From Agrobacterium leguminum (GTDB taxonomy: Bacteria > Pseudomonadota > Alphaproteobacteria > Rhizobiales > Rhizobiaceae), in assembly GCF_015704895.1 (NCBI RefSeq), contig NZ_JADQWB010000011.1, forward strand, positions 113,975 through 177,974: a stretch of DNA of 64,000 bases, read 5' to 3'. Each line of letters begins with the position of its first letter. The stretch's first letter is position 1. A model generated the notes under the pieces. That model ran no database searches. It was not told the DNA's origin and saw nothing but the letters and a program-made list of their open reading frames with translations. Both the position numbers and the translations under genes were made by a program. Below, piece after piece: positions 46,698 through 54,939 of this stretch.

Positions 46698-47807
46698 TCA
46701 ATTTCGATTTTCGGGCCGATACGCGGATGGAATAGCTTGGGCGATGACTTTTTTCATCACCGTTGGCAGCGCCTGCGCGTCAAGATTTGTAACCGGCTCC
46801 CACCATCCGTCATCCGGGCCGGTTTTAAGACCGTCCGGCACCTGCGCGCGGTAGACGGTGAGCCGCAGTTCGAAATGGGTGAAGACATGCACGATGACGC
46901 CCGCCGCCTGCCAGCCGGCGGCAAAGGGCGCATGGCTCGCCTCCGTGCCGCCGTCCATGCGGGCGGTCCATGCCGTTGTCGGCACCTCGGTCATGCCGCC
47001 GAGAAGCCCGCTTTCGATGCGCCGACGGAGCAGGATTTCGCCGCTCGCATTCACCGCCACGAAGGCAGCCCCGAGCCGCACGGGCTTGGCCTTCTTCGCC
47101 GCCTTGACCGGAAAACGCTCCGGCTCGTCATGGGCAAGCGCAAGACAGTGGCCGTTGAATGGACAGAGCGCGCAGGCCGGTCGTTTCGGCGTGCAGATCG
47201 TTGCGCCGAGATCCATCATCGCCTGGGCAAAATCGCCGGGCCGGTCAGAAGGGGTAAGCGCGGCCACCTTCGCTTTCATGGCGGGCTTTGAGCCGGGCAG
47301 GGGGGCGTCTATGGAAAAGAGGCGGGAGATGACGCGCTCCACATTGCCGTCCATCACCGCCGCCTGCCGGTTGAACGCGATGGCCGCCACGGCGGCGGCG
47401 GTATAATCGCCGATGCCGGGCAGTTGCTTCAGGCCCTCTTCGCTGTCCGGAAAGGTGCCGCCATGGTCGCGCGCCACGGCTTCAGCGCATTTTTTAAGGT
47501 TGCGGGCGCGGGCATAATAACCGAGCCCCGCCCAGGCCGCCATGACATCCTCGACCGGAGCCGCGGCCAGATCGCTGACGCTTGGCCAGGCGGCGAGAAA
47601 CTTCAGGAAATAGGGTTTAACCGCCTGCACCGTCGTCTGCTGCAACATGACCTCCGACAGCCAGACGTGATAGGGATCGGCGCGTTTTCCCCGTGCCGCC
47701 ATGGCGGGGGACGTGCGCCATGGCAGTTCGCGATGGTGCCGGTCATACCATGCGAGAAGTTGTTCCGCAGTCGGATGTGATATGTGTTGCCGCGTATGTG
47801 TGTTCAT
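46698..47807 (-). CDS. mutY: A/G-specific adenine DNA glycosylase
   Basis: MutY removes adenine misincorporated opposite 8-oxoguanine. The 369-residue protein has the HhH-GPD core with SEVMLQQTTVQAV and LPGIGDYTAAAVAAIAF, the catalytic Asp in VMDGNVERVISRL, and the [4Fe-4S] loop CTPKRPACALCPFNGHC (C-x6-C-x2-C-x5-C). A C-terminal NUDIX-like domain for 8-oxoG recognition follows (GEILLRRRIESGLLGGMTEVP). I start at ATG 47807 (MNTHTRQHISHPTA); upstream in-frame sequence is antisense to the neighbouring gene. It is divergent from the membrane protein at 47934. Confidence 0.95.
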   Translation of the reverse strand: MNTHTRQHISHPTAEQLLAWYDRHHRELPWRTSPAMAARGKRADPYHVWLSEVMLQQTTVQAVKPYFLKFLAAWPSVSDLAAAPVEDVMAAWAGLGYYARARNLKKCAEAVARDHGGTFPDSEEGLKQLPGIGDYTAAAVAAIAFNRQAAVMDGNVERVISRLFSIDAPLPGSKPAMKAKVAALTPSDRPGDFAQAMMDLGATICTPKRPACALCPFNGHCLALAHDEPERFPVKAAKKAKPVRLGAAFVAVNASGEILLRRRIESGLLGGMTEVPTTAWTARMDGGTEASHAPFAAGWQAAGVIVHVFTHFELRLTVYRAQVPDGLKTGPDDGWWEPVTNLDAQALPTVMKKVIAQAIPSAYRPENRN

Positions 47808-47933
47808 CGCCGCTGAACATAGACACGGCACGGCAATCTGCAACAGCAGCCTGCGGCGGCGGCGTGGAAAACCGCATCCGGTGACGAACGCCCGACATCG
47901 AAACCCATGATCCGATTTTGGAGGAAGAGCCCC

Positions 47934-48398
47934 ATGCTGAATCCGCTGCTGGATAATATACCCCAACCGCTGCTTTATGTTATCGGGGTTTTGTTGGCCC
48001 TGTGCCTGATTGGAAGCCTGTTGAACCATATTGGCCGTCTGTGTTTCGGGCGTCAGAACAGCGTGGCCTTTGTGGTTTCCCGCCTGATCGGCGAAGTCCG
48101 TGAACTGGAGAAGATGAGAGGCAAGCCCTCGCGCCGCTTTCGAATTATCGAATCCGGTTTCTGGGCGATTTTCTGCCATGGCCTGTGGATATACCTCTCC
48201 ATCGTGCTCACCTGCATGTTGGTGATTGCCGTTATGTCGGATAAGCCGGGAATATCGCATCTGAAGTTTTTGGCTGGGGCCTATTTCCTCTTTGGATGTT
48301 TGGTGGCGGGAATGATACGCTTGGGCGCCTGCCGGGACTGGCGACGATTCCGCGCATTGTTGCGCGGAGAAGAAGATGACGATGGCGCGACCGCTTGA
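47934..48398 (+). CDS. Hypothetical two- to three-helix membrane protein
   Basis: A 154-residue protein with hydrophobic segments at about 10-30 (LLYVIGVLLALCLIGSLL), 85-105 (IYLSIVLTCMLVIAVMS) and 115-135 (FLAGAYFLFGCLVAGMI), a basic loop (RGKPSRRFRI), and an acidic C-terminus (GEEDDDGATA). I do not recognise a family. ATG at 47934 follows GGAGGAAGAG; ATG at 47907 is also in frame. It is divergent from mutY and lies 27 bases before the DUF721 gene. Confidence 0.65.
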   Translation: MLNPLLDNIPQPLLYVIGVLLALCLIGSLLNHIGRLCFGRQNSVAFVVSRLIGEVRELEKMRGKPSRRFRIIESGFWAIFCHGLWIYLSIVLTCMLVIAVMSDKPGISHLKFLAGAYFLFGCLVAGMIRLGACRDWRRFRALLRGEEDDDGATA

Positions 48399-48425
48399 GG
48401 CCGCTTGGCCTTTGTCGAGGAGAGC

Positions 48426-48947
48426 ATGAAGAAACCCGCAGATTCATTCCGCAAAGGCGTCGTGCAGATCGCCGAAGTCGCCAATGGCATCATGGACCCC
48501 GTGCTGTCCAAACGGGCGGGCATCAACACGGCGCTGCTCGGCTCCTGGGACGAGATCGCCGGCGAGGATTTCGCCGATTGCACCCGGCCGGAAAAGATCA
48601 CCTGGCCGCGCCGCGACGAGGGGCCGGATCGCGGCGGTTATCAGCCGGGCGTGCTGACGATTGCCTGCGAAGGCGCGCGCGCCCTGTTTCTCACCCATGC
48701 GCAGGGCGAACTGATTGCCCGCATCAACGGCTTTTTCGGCTTTCCGGCGGTGCGCCAGATCAGGATCGTGCAGAAACCGGTGTCGCAAACCGTTAACCGC
48801 CGGCGCAAACCGCAGCCCCTGCGCGGCGATGCGGCAAAACGTCTCGATGACATGATGGACGGCATCGAGAGCGAGGCGCTGCGCAAGGCGGTGGAGAGGC
48901 TGGGCACGGCGGTATTGCAGAAAAAGCCGCGCGGCAGGACGATTTGA
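48426..48947 (+). CDS. DUF721-family protein (DciA-like)
   Basis: A 173-residue protein of the DUF721 family. The core runs VNGIMDPVLSKRAGINTALLGSWDEIAG-like (here IAEVANGIMDPVL, then LLGSWDEIAGEDFADCTRPEKI), then GVLTIACEGARALFLTHAQGELIARIN and a basic tail KKPRGRTI. Some DUF721 proteins (DciA) load the DnaB helicase in bacteria lacking DnaC. That role is plausible but not shown here. ATG at 48426 follows GAGGAG. A DsbA-like gene lies downstream. Confidence 0.85.
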   Translation: MKKPADSFRKGVVQIAEVANGIMDPVLSKRAGINTALLGSWDEIAGEDFADCTRPEKITWPRRDEGPDRGGYQPGVLTIACEGARALFLTHAQGELIARINGFFGFPAVRQIRIVQKPVSQTVNRRRKPQPLRGDAAKRLDDMMDGIESEALRKAVERLGTAVLQKKPRGRTI

Positions 48948-49076
48948 TGTGCACGGGCTGTCCTTGACTGGTCACAATTCTTTGACAAGAAGAGTTCAAA
49001 ACCCCGCTTGTGATGAACAGGCCGTCGCTATATCGGAATCAACGGACAATAGAGTCTATTACCAACAGGTGCTTTC

Positions 49077-49757
49077 ATGCATTTTCCCGAACTGACCATT
49101 TCCCGTCGCAGCCTCCTCGGCGGCGTTGCTCTTGCCGCCCTTGCCACGGCCCTGCCGTTTGCCTTCACGCCCGGTATCGCCGAGGCGCAGGAATTGCCTG
49201 AATCCACCGGCGATGTGGATATGGCTGCGGTGATGAAGCCCGGCCCGCTGCCGGAAGCCGCGCTCGGCGATGCCAACGCACCCGTCAAGATCGTCGAATA
49301 CATGTCGATGACCTGCCCGCACTGCGCCAACTTCCACAACAAGACCTTCGAAGAGATCAAGAAGAAATACATCGATACCGGCAAGGTCTATTTCGTGCTG
49401 CGCGAATTCCCGTTCGATCCGCGCGCCGCTGCCGCCTTCATGCTGGCGCGCTGCGCACCGGAAGGTCAGTATTTCCCCTTCGTTTCCATGCTGTTCAAGC
49501 AGCAGCAGAGCTGGGCCGTTGCACAGGATGCGCGCGCCGCCCTGCTGCAAATGTCGAAAATGGCCGGTTTCTCACAGGAGTCTTTCGAGGCCTGCTTGAC
49601 GAACCAGAAACTTCTGGATGATGTGAACGCAACGATGCAACGCGGTGCGACGGAATTCGGCGTCAACTCCACGCCGACTTTCATCATCAACGGCAAGAAA
49701 TACGCAGGAGACATGTCGGTTGAAACCATGTCGGCTGTCATCGACAAGCTGCTCTGA
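49077..49757 (+). CDS. DsbA-family periplasmic thiol oxidoreductase
   Basis: A 226-residue exported thioredoxin-fold protein. The leader ISRRSLLGGVALAALA contains a twin-arginine-like SRRSLLG, so export may be by Tat rather than Sec. The active site is CPHC (SMTCPHCANFHNK, about residue 78-81), with the cis-Pro segment NSTPTFIINGKKYAG. Together these define a DsbA/DsbG-like oxidoreductase that forms or isomerises disulfides. ATG at 49077. A strong terminator follows at 49775-49810, separating it from smc. Confidence 0.92.
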   Translation: MHFPELTISRRSLLGGVALAALATALPFAFTPGIAEAQELPESTGDVDMAAVMKPGPLPEAALGDANAPVKIVEYMSMTCPHCANFHNKTFEEIKKKYIDTGKVYFVLREFPFDPRAAAAFMLARCAPEGQYFPFVSMLFKQQQSWAVAQDARAALLQMSKMAGFSQESFEACLTNQKLLDDVNATMQRGATEFGVNSTPTFIINGKKYAGDMSVETMSAVIDKLL

Positions 49758-49774
49758 TCGCCGGACCCTGAAAG

Positions 49775-49810
49775 AAACGGGCGGCGGATATTTCCGCACG
49801 CCCGTTTTTT
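49775..49810 (+). terminator. Rho-independent terminator between the DsbA-like gene and smc
   Basis: AAACGGGCG and CGCCCGTTT form the outer stem, GCGGA and TCCGC the inner stem, and the hairpin is followed by a T6 run. It starts 18 bases after the dsbA-like stop. smc begins about 30 bases beyond, so smc must have its own promoter or depend on read-through. Confidence 0.85.
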
Positions 49811-49841
49811 ATTGCCCGTCTTCTTGCCGGGGCGTGACGGC

Positions 49842-52800
49842 ATGAAGTTCAACAAGCTCCGCCTCGTCGGTTTCAAGTCTTTCGTCGAACCTTCCGAATT
49901 CATCATCGAGCCGGGGCTTACCGGTGTCGTCGGACCGAATGGCTGCGGCAAGTCCAATCTGGTCGAAGCGCTGCGCTGGGTGATGGGCGAGAATTCCTAC
50001 AAGAACATGCGCGCCTCCGGCATGGATGACGTCATCTTCTCCGGTTCCGGCAATCGCCCGGCCCGCAACACCGCCGAAGTCGGCCTTTATCTCGACAATT
50101 CCGACCGCACCGCGCCCGCCGCCTTCAACGATGCCGATGAAATTCAGGTCACACGCCGCATCGAGCGCGAAAACGGCTCCGTCTACCGCATCAACGGCAA
50201 GGAGGCGCGCGCCAAGGATGTGCAGCTTCTCTTCGCGGATGCCTCCACCGGCGCCCGCTCGCCCTCCATGGTGGGGCAGGGCCGTATCGGCGAGCTCATC
50301 AATGCCAAGCCGCAGGCCCGCCGCCAGTTGCTGGAAGAGGCGGCCGGCATTTCCGGCCTGCATTCCCGCCGCCACGAAGCCGAGCTTCGCCTTCGCGCCG
50401 CCGAGACCAATCTGGAGCGGCTGGAAGACGTCACCGCCCAGCTGGAAAGCCAGATCGAAAGCCTGAAACGCCAGGCGCGGCAGGCCAACCGTTTCAAGAT
50501 GCTCTCGGCCGATATCCGCGCCCGCGAAGCGACCCTGTTGCACATTCGCTGGGTGGAGGCTAAGGAAGCCGAAGGCGAGGCGGAAAGCGCGCTCAATCAG
50601 GCCACGAACATCGTCGCCGAAAAAGCGCAGGCGCAGATGGAGGCGGCCAAGCAGCAGGGCATCGCCAGCCTCAAACTGCCGGAACTGCGCGAGGACGAGG
50701 CGAAAGTCGCCGCTGCCCTGCAACGCCTGCAAATCGCCCGCACCCAGCTGGATGACGAGGCCAACCGCCTGTTGCGCCGCCGCGACGAGCTGGCGCGCCG
50801 TCTGTCGCAGCTCGGCGAGGATATTATCCGCGAGGAACGGCTTGTCTCCGACAATGCCCAGATACTCGCGCGGCTCGATGAGGAAGAGGCCGAACTCCTC
50901 GAAATCCTCTCCGATTCCGGCCGTCATGCGGAAGAGATGCGCGAAGCCTTCGAAGCTGCGGCTATCAAGCTGGCGGAAAGCGAAGCCATCTTCACCGCGA
51001 TTACTGCCGAACGGGCCGAGGCATCCGCCGCCCGCCAGCAATTGGAGCGGGCGATCCGCGATCTTTCCGATCGCAAGCTTAGGCTGGAGCGGCAGTCGCA
51101 GGAGGCATCCGCCGAGATCGATGCCATCGACGAAAAACTCTCCGGCCTTCCCGATCCTTCCGAACGGCGAGAAGCGGTCGAGGCGGCGGAGATCGCGGTC
51201 GAGGATGCCCTGATCGTGGTGGAGGAAGCCGAAGCCGCCGTCGCTGAGGCTCGTTCCGCCGAAGCGCTGGCGCGCGCGCCGCTGGAAACGGCGCGGAACC
51301 GGCTGAACGCGCTGGACACGGAAGCACGCACCATCACCAAAATCCTTGCCTCCAGCGCCGCCGCCAATGGCAGCTTTACGCCGGTGGCGGAAGAAATGAC
51401 CGTGGAGCGCGGTTTCGAGGCGGCATTGGGTGCCGCCCTCGGCGACGATCTCGAAAGCCCGCTCGATCCCGCCGCGCCCGCCTATTGGGCCGGAAATGGC
51501 GACGGGGCTGATGATCCCGCCTTGCCTCAGGGCGCGAAACCGCTTCTGGATTATGCGCAGGCGCCGGAAGCCCTGCGCCGCGCTTTGGCGCAGATCGGCG
51601 TCGTCGCAAACACTGCGGAAGCCCTGCGCCTGCTGCCGCATTTGAAGGCTGGCCAGCGGCTGGTGACGCGCGAAGGCGCGCTGTTGCGCTGGGATGGTCA
51701 CATCGCCAGCGCCGATGCGCCGGGTGCCGCAGCGCTTCGCCTGTCGCAGAAGAACCGCCTCGCTGAAATCGAGACAGAACTGGATGAGGCCCGCTCCATT
51801 CTGGACGAGGCCGAAGACCAGCTTGCCGCGAAAACCGAAGATATCCGCAGCAGCGAATTGCGGCTCTCGGAAGTGCGTGACAGAAGCCGGCTTGCGACCC
51901 GCCATCTTGCCGAGGCGCGCGAGGCGCTGACCATCGCAGAAAGGGCCTCGGGCGATCTGCTGCGCCGTCGCGATATCGTGTCCGAAGCACTGAACCAGAT
52001 CGGTGCGCAGATCGACGAGATCGCCGTTCAGGAAGAAAACGCCCGCATCGAAATGGAAGACGCGCCGGATCTTTCCGTGCTGGATCTGCGGCTGCGCGAA
52101 AGCCAGCTTGAAGTCGCGACCGACCGCGGCCTTCTGGCGGAGGCCCGCGCCCGCCATGAGGGTGTGAGCCGCGAGGCGGAAAGCCGCCAGCGCAGAATTC
52201 AGGCGATAGGGCAGGAGCGCTCCACCTGGCAATCGCGTGCGGCAAGTGCGGCCGATCACATCGCCACGCTGCGCGAACGCGAGGAAGAGGCGCGCGAGGA
52301 AATCGCCGAGCTGGACATAGCGCCGGAGGAGTTCGACGAGAAACGCCGCAGCCTCCTCAACGAATTGCAGAAGACCGAAGACGCCCGCCGCGAGGCCGCC
52401 GACCGGCTGGCCGAGGCGGAAAACCTGCAGCGCGCCGCCGACCGTGTGGCGGCAACGGCGCTTTCCGAACTGGCCGAAGCCCGCGAAAAGCGCGGCCGTG
52501 CCGAAGAACGGCTGGTCTCCGCCCGCGAAAAACGACAGGAAACCGAACACCGCATCCGCGAAACGCTGAATACCGAGCCGCATATGGCGTTCCGCCTGAC
52601 CGGCCTTGGCCCGGAGCAGCCGAAGCCGGACATTCGCGATGTCGAGCGCGATCTCGACCGGCTGAAGATCGAACGCGAGCGGCTTGGCGCGGTCAATCTG
52701 CGCGCCGAGGAAGAGCAGGCCGAGCTTTCCGCCAAGCTCGAAGCGCTGATCAAGGAACGCGACGACATCATCGACGCCGTGCGCAAGCTGCGTGCCGGCA

Positions 52801-53309
52801 TCCAGAACCTCAACCGCGAGGGCCGTGAGCGGCTGATCGCCGCTTTCGATGTGGTCAATTCGCAGTTCCAGCGGCTGTTCACCCATCTCTTCGGCGGCGG
52901 CACGGCGGAATTGCAGCTGATCGAATCCGACGATCCGCTGGAAGCGGGCCTGGAAATCCTCGCCCGCCCGCCCGGCAAGAAACCGCAGACCATGACGCTG
53001 CTTTCCGGCGGCGAACAGGCGCTGACGGCCATGGCGCTGATCTTCGCGGTCTTCCTCACCAATCCAGCGCCCATCTGCGTGCTGGACGAGGTGGACGCGC
53101 CGCTCGACGACCACAATGTCGAGCGTTACTGCAACCTGATGGACGAGATGGTGGCCTCCACCGAAACCCGCTTCGTCATCATCACCCACAATCCCATCAC
53201 CATGGCGCGCATGAACCGCCTCTTCGGCGTCACCATGGCCGAACAGGGCGTGTCGCAGCTCGTCTCCGTGGATTTGCAGACCGCCGAGCAATTGCGCGAA
53301 GCCGTCTGA
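49842..53309 (+). CDS. smc: Chromosome segregation ATPase SMC
   Basis: SMC is the coiled-coil ATPase of the bacterial condensin (with ScpA and ScpB, not in the window), compacting and segregating chromosomes. The 1155-residue protein has Walker A GPNGCGKSN at 31-39, long Glu/Ala/Arg-rich coiled coils from about 165, a hinge near 500-620, and the C-terminal signature TLLSGGEQALTAMALIFAVF, with Walker B PICVLDEVDAPLDDHN. ATG at 49842 gives MKFNKLRLVGFKSF, the standard start; an in-frame ATG at 49812 would add ten residues that overlap the terminator tail. A candidate small RNA lies just downstream. Confidence 0.97.
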   Translation: MKFNKLRLVGFKSFVEPSEFIIEPGLTGVVGPNGCGKSNLVEALRWVMGENSYKNMRASGMDDVIFSGSGNRPARNTAEVGLYLDNSDRTAPAAFNDADEIQVTRRIERENGSVYRINGKEARAKDVQLLFADASTGARSPSMVGQGRIGELINAKPQARRQLLEEAAGISGLHSRRHEAELRLRAAETNLERLEDVTAQLESQIESLKRQARQANRFKMLSADIRAREATLLHIRWVEAKEAEGEAESALNQATNIVAEKAQAQMEAAKQQGIASLKLPELREDEAKVAAALQRLQIARTQLDDEANRLLRRRDELARRLSQLGEDIIREERLVSDNAQILARLDEEEAELLEILSDSGRHAEEMREAFEAAAIKLAESEAIFTAITAERAEASAARQQLERAIRDLSDRKLRLERQSQEASAEIDAIDEKLSGLPDPSERREAVEAAEIAVEDALIVVEEAEAAVAEARSAEALARAPLETARNRLNALDTEARTITKILASSAAANGSFTPVAEEMTVERGFEAALGAALGDDLESPLDPAAPAYWAGNGDGADDPALPQGAKPLLDYAQAPEALRRALAQIGVVANTAEALRLLPHLKAGQRLVTREGALLRWDGHIASADAPGAAALRLSQKNRLAEIETELDEARSILDEAEDQLAAKTEDIRSSELRLSEVRDRSRLATRHLAEAREALTIAERASGDLLRRRDIVSEALNQIGAQIDEIAVQEENARIEMEDAPDLSVLDLRLRESQLEVATDRGLLAEARARHEGVSREAESRQRRIQAIGQERSTWQSRAASAADHIATLREREEEAREEIAELDIAPEEFDEKRRSLLNELQKTEDARREAADRLAEAENLQRAADRVAATALSELAEAREKRGRAEERLVSAREKRQETEHRIRETLNTEPHMAFRLTGLGPEQPKPDIRDVERDLDRLKIERERLGAVNLRAEEEQAELSAKLEALIKERDDIIDAVRKLRAGIQNLNREGRERLIAAFDVVNSQFQRLFTHLFGGGTAELQLIESDDPLEAGLEILARPPGKKPQTMTLLSGGEQALTAMALIFAVFLTNPAPICVLDEVDAPLDDHNVERYCNLMDEMVASTETRFVIITHNPITMARMNRLFGVTMAEQGVSQLVSVDLQTAEQLREAV

Positions 53310-53404
53310 GGCTTCTTTTCCCCTTCGCCCACCATCGCGAATTTATCTGGCCGTATCACCCATTCGGGTGAGCGACAACGCGCGGTGTTTTGCTATGTTT
53401 TCCG

Positions 53405-53506
53405 CAAGGGCCAAAGGGCTCGTCACAGACCCCACCATCCGGTTTCCTGTACCGGATGGAATGCCTTGCGAGGCCGCTGCCGTGGCCTCGCAAGGCTTTC
53501 TTTTTC
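53405..53506 (+). ncRNA. Candidate small RNA with two hairpins and a terminator
   Basis: A promoter-like pair lies upstream (GCGACA at 53372-53377 and TATGTT at 53394-53399, 16 bases apart). The proposed RNA then has a hairpin CCATCCGGT/ACCGGATGG (53435-53443 and 53451-53459) and a very strong intrinsic terminator, GCCTTGCGAGGCC/GGCCTCGCAAGGC (53463-53475 and 53484-53496), followed by TTTCTTTTT. The terminator points on the plus strand, 150 bases beyond the smc stop. It may simply be smc's terminator; an independent small RNA is the alternative and is favoured by the upstream hairpin and promoter-like elements. I could not assign a known RNA family. Confidence 0.45.
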
Positions 53507-53526
53507 GGCTGAAGAATACGGGTGGG

Positions 53527-53650
53527 CTCCCTCATTCCTGTGCTTGTCACAGGAATCCAGCCAGCCCAAGTCCTTGGGCTGAAAAGAGTCTTCCGTCGCG
53601 CAGACGCGCGTCGACTGGATTCCTGTGACAAGCACAGGAATGAGGAAGGG
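53527..53650. repeat. RIME-like palindromic mosaic repeat, family B
   Basis: The same outer arms as at 199-323 (CCTCATTCCTGTGCTTGTC and its complement), with the central module inverted: here CAGCCCAAGTCCTTGGGCT comes first and the GCGCAGACGCGCG stretch second. The two copies lie more than 53 kb apart. Confidence 0.85.
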
Positions 53651-53733
53651 GGGCGGTGAGGCTCTGTAGTGTTCGGACGAAGTTGTGTGAGCATTTTTTG
53701 TGGCACCCGCTTCGTATCGAGCGTATGGGCCAT

Positions 53734-54711
53734 TCACCCCGGCACCAGCCGCAGCCGCGTGCCCCAGGGGTCTATCGCTTCCACGACGTTATTCTCCATC
53801 TCCACCAGCACATAACCGGCGGCCCGCAGCCGCGTTTTCTGCGCCTTGAGATCATCGGGGTTGCGAACGGTGAGGGAAAACCAGTCGAGGCCGGTTTCCA
53901 TGGCGTTGCGTTCCTTCGCACCACGGCTGTTCCATGTATTCACCGCCAGATGATGATGATACCCGCCGGAAGAGAGAAACGAGGCATCGGAGCGCGCATC
54001 CTGCGTCGGTTGCAGGCCGACGGCCGTTTCGTAAAAGGCGCGGGCGGCGGCGATTTCGCCGACCCGCAGGTGAACATGCCCGATGCGCATTCCCGGCGGG
54101 GCAGCCTCGTAATCGCTTCTTTTGGTATCGGTCAGCTTCACCAGATCGTCGACATCCAGCGGTTCGGTGCCCATTTTCACCACGCGGCCGCTCCAGACCC
54201 ATGTATCCTTCGGCCGATCGCTGTAAACCTCGATGCCGTTGCCCTCGGGATCGTTGAGATAGATCGCCTCGCTGACATTGTGATCGGCAAAACCGGTAAG
54301 CGGCACCTGTTTCAGCGCCGCATGCACCAGCCAGCGCGCCAGATCCTTGCGCGAGGGCATCAGATAGGCGATGTGGAACAGGCCGGCGGAGGTGGGGCTT
54401 TCGAAATCCGCCGCCGGCTTGTGCACCAGATCGAGCAGCGGCACGGTGCCGACGCCGAGCGTCACGCCTCTGGCCGTGCGCTCCACCTCGTTCATGCCCA
54501 GCACTGAACGGTAATACTCGATCATCTGGTCGAGATCGCGCACGCGCAGCGCGGCCTGGCCGATATGCATCGGTGTCGTCAGCGCGAAGGGAAGGGCGGA
54601 GGCGGCGCCTGCGACGGGCACTGCGCCTTCGGCTCTGAGCGCCCCGGCAAGCGCGCTGGCGGCACAGGAAATTCCGGCAAATTTAAGCGTATGGCGGCGG
54701 GTAAATTGCAT
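53734..54711 (-). CDS. VOC-family dioxygenase-like exported protein
   Basis: A 325-residue protein with four beta-alpha-beta-beta-beta modules arranged as in catechol 2,3-dioxygenase-like VOC proteins. Expected metal residues are seen: H in HIGQAALRVRDLDQMIEYY, H in GHVHLRVGEIAAARAFYE, and Glu near the C-terminus (VVEAIDPWG). The N-terminus FTRRHTLKFAG is a twin-arginine-type signal, so the protein is probably exported folded. The substrate is unknown. ATG at 54711 is used; a longer reading adds an unlikely leader. It is divergent from ppdK. Confidence 0.8.
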   Translation of the reverse strand: MQFTRRHTLKFAGISCAASALAGALRAEGAVPVAGAASALPFALTTPMHIGQAALRVRDLDQMIEYYRSVLGMNEVERTARGVTLGVGTVPLLDLVHKPAADFESPTSAGLFHIAYLMPSRKDLARWLVHAALKQVPLTGFADHNVSEAIYLNDPEGNGIEVYSDRPKDTWVWSGRVVKMGTEPLDVDDLVKLTDTKRSDYEAAPPGMRIGHVHLRVGEIAAARAFYETAVGLQPTQDARSDASFLSSGGYHHHLAVNTWNSRGAKERNAMETGLDWFSLTVRNPDDLKAQKTRLRAAGYVLVEMENNVVEAIDPWGTRLRLVPG

Positions 54712-54939
54712 GAATAATCTCTTTGTCGGCGATTTGAATGGCTTAGGCAACACTCCAGTTCAGCGCACTACACGAATGCGTCAATCATGCCGTTATTCGG
54801 CCTTTGCGGCAATTCTTGCGCGCAATTTGCCGCAATTATGCTGCACTGCGATGTAAACTGCACGTTGCGGCGTTTCCAACGTGCCGCCAATGCTGTAGAT
54901 GATAGAAAAATGACAACGCTTCTGGGTGGAGAGCGTGGA

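Larger units (their letters stand above)
53310..53733. other. Region between smc and the VOC gene: candidate small RNA plus mosaic repeat
   Basis: No credible protein gene is present in these 424 bases. Two structures fill it: a candidate small RNA at about 53405-53506 and a family B mosaic repeat at 53527-53650. The remaining 80 bases are the 3' end region of the convergent VOC gene. Confidence 0.5.

Noticed and set aside
47808..48260. An N-terminal extension of MutY of 151 codons
   Set aside because: It is antisense to the neighbouring membrane-protein gene and unlike any MutY leader.
49809..53291. A 1160-codon open frame on the minus strand opposite smc
   Set aside because: smc on the plus strand has Walker A, signature and Walker B motifs and normal SMC architecture. 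High GC with few stop codons on the opposite strand explains the long antisense frame, which has no recognisable motif.
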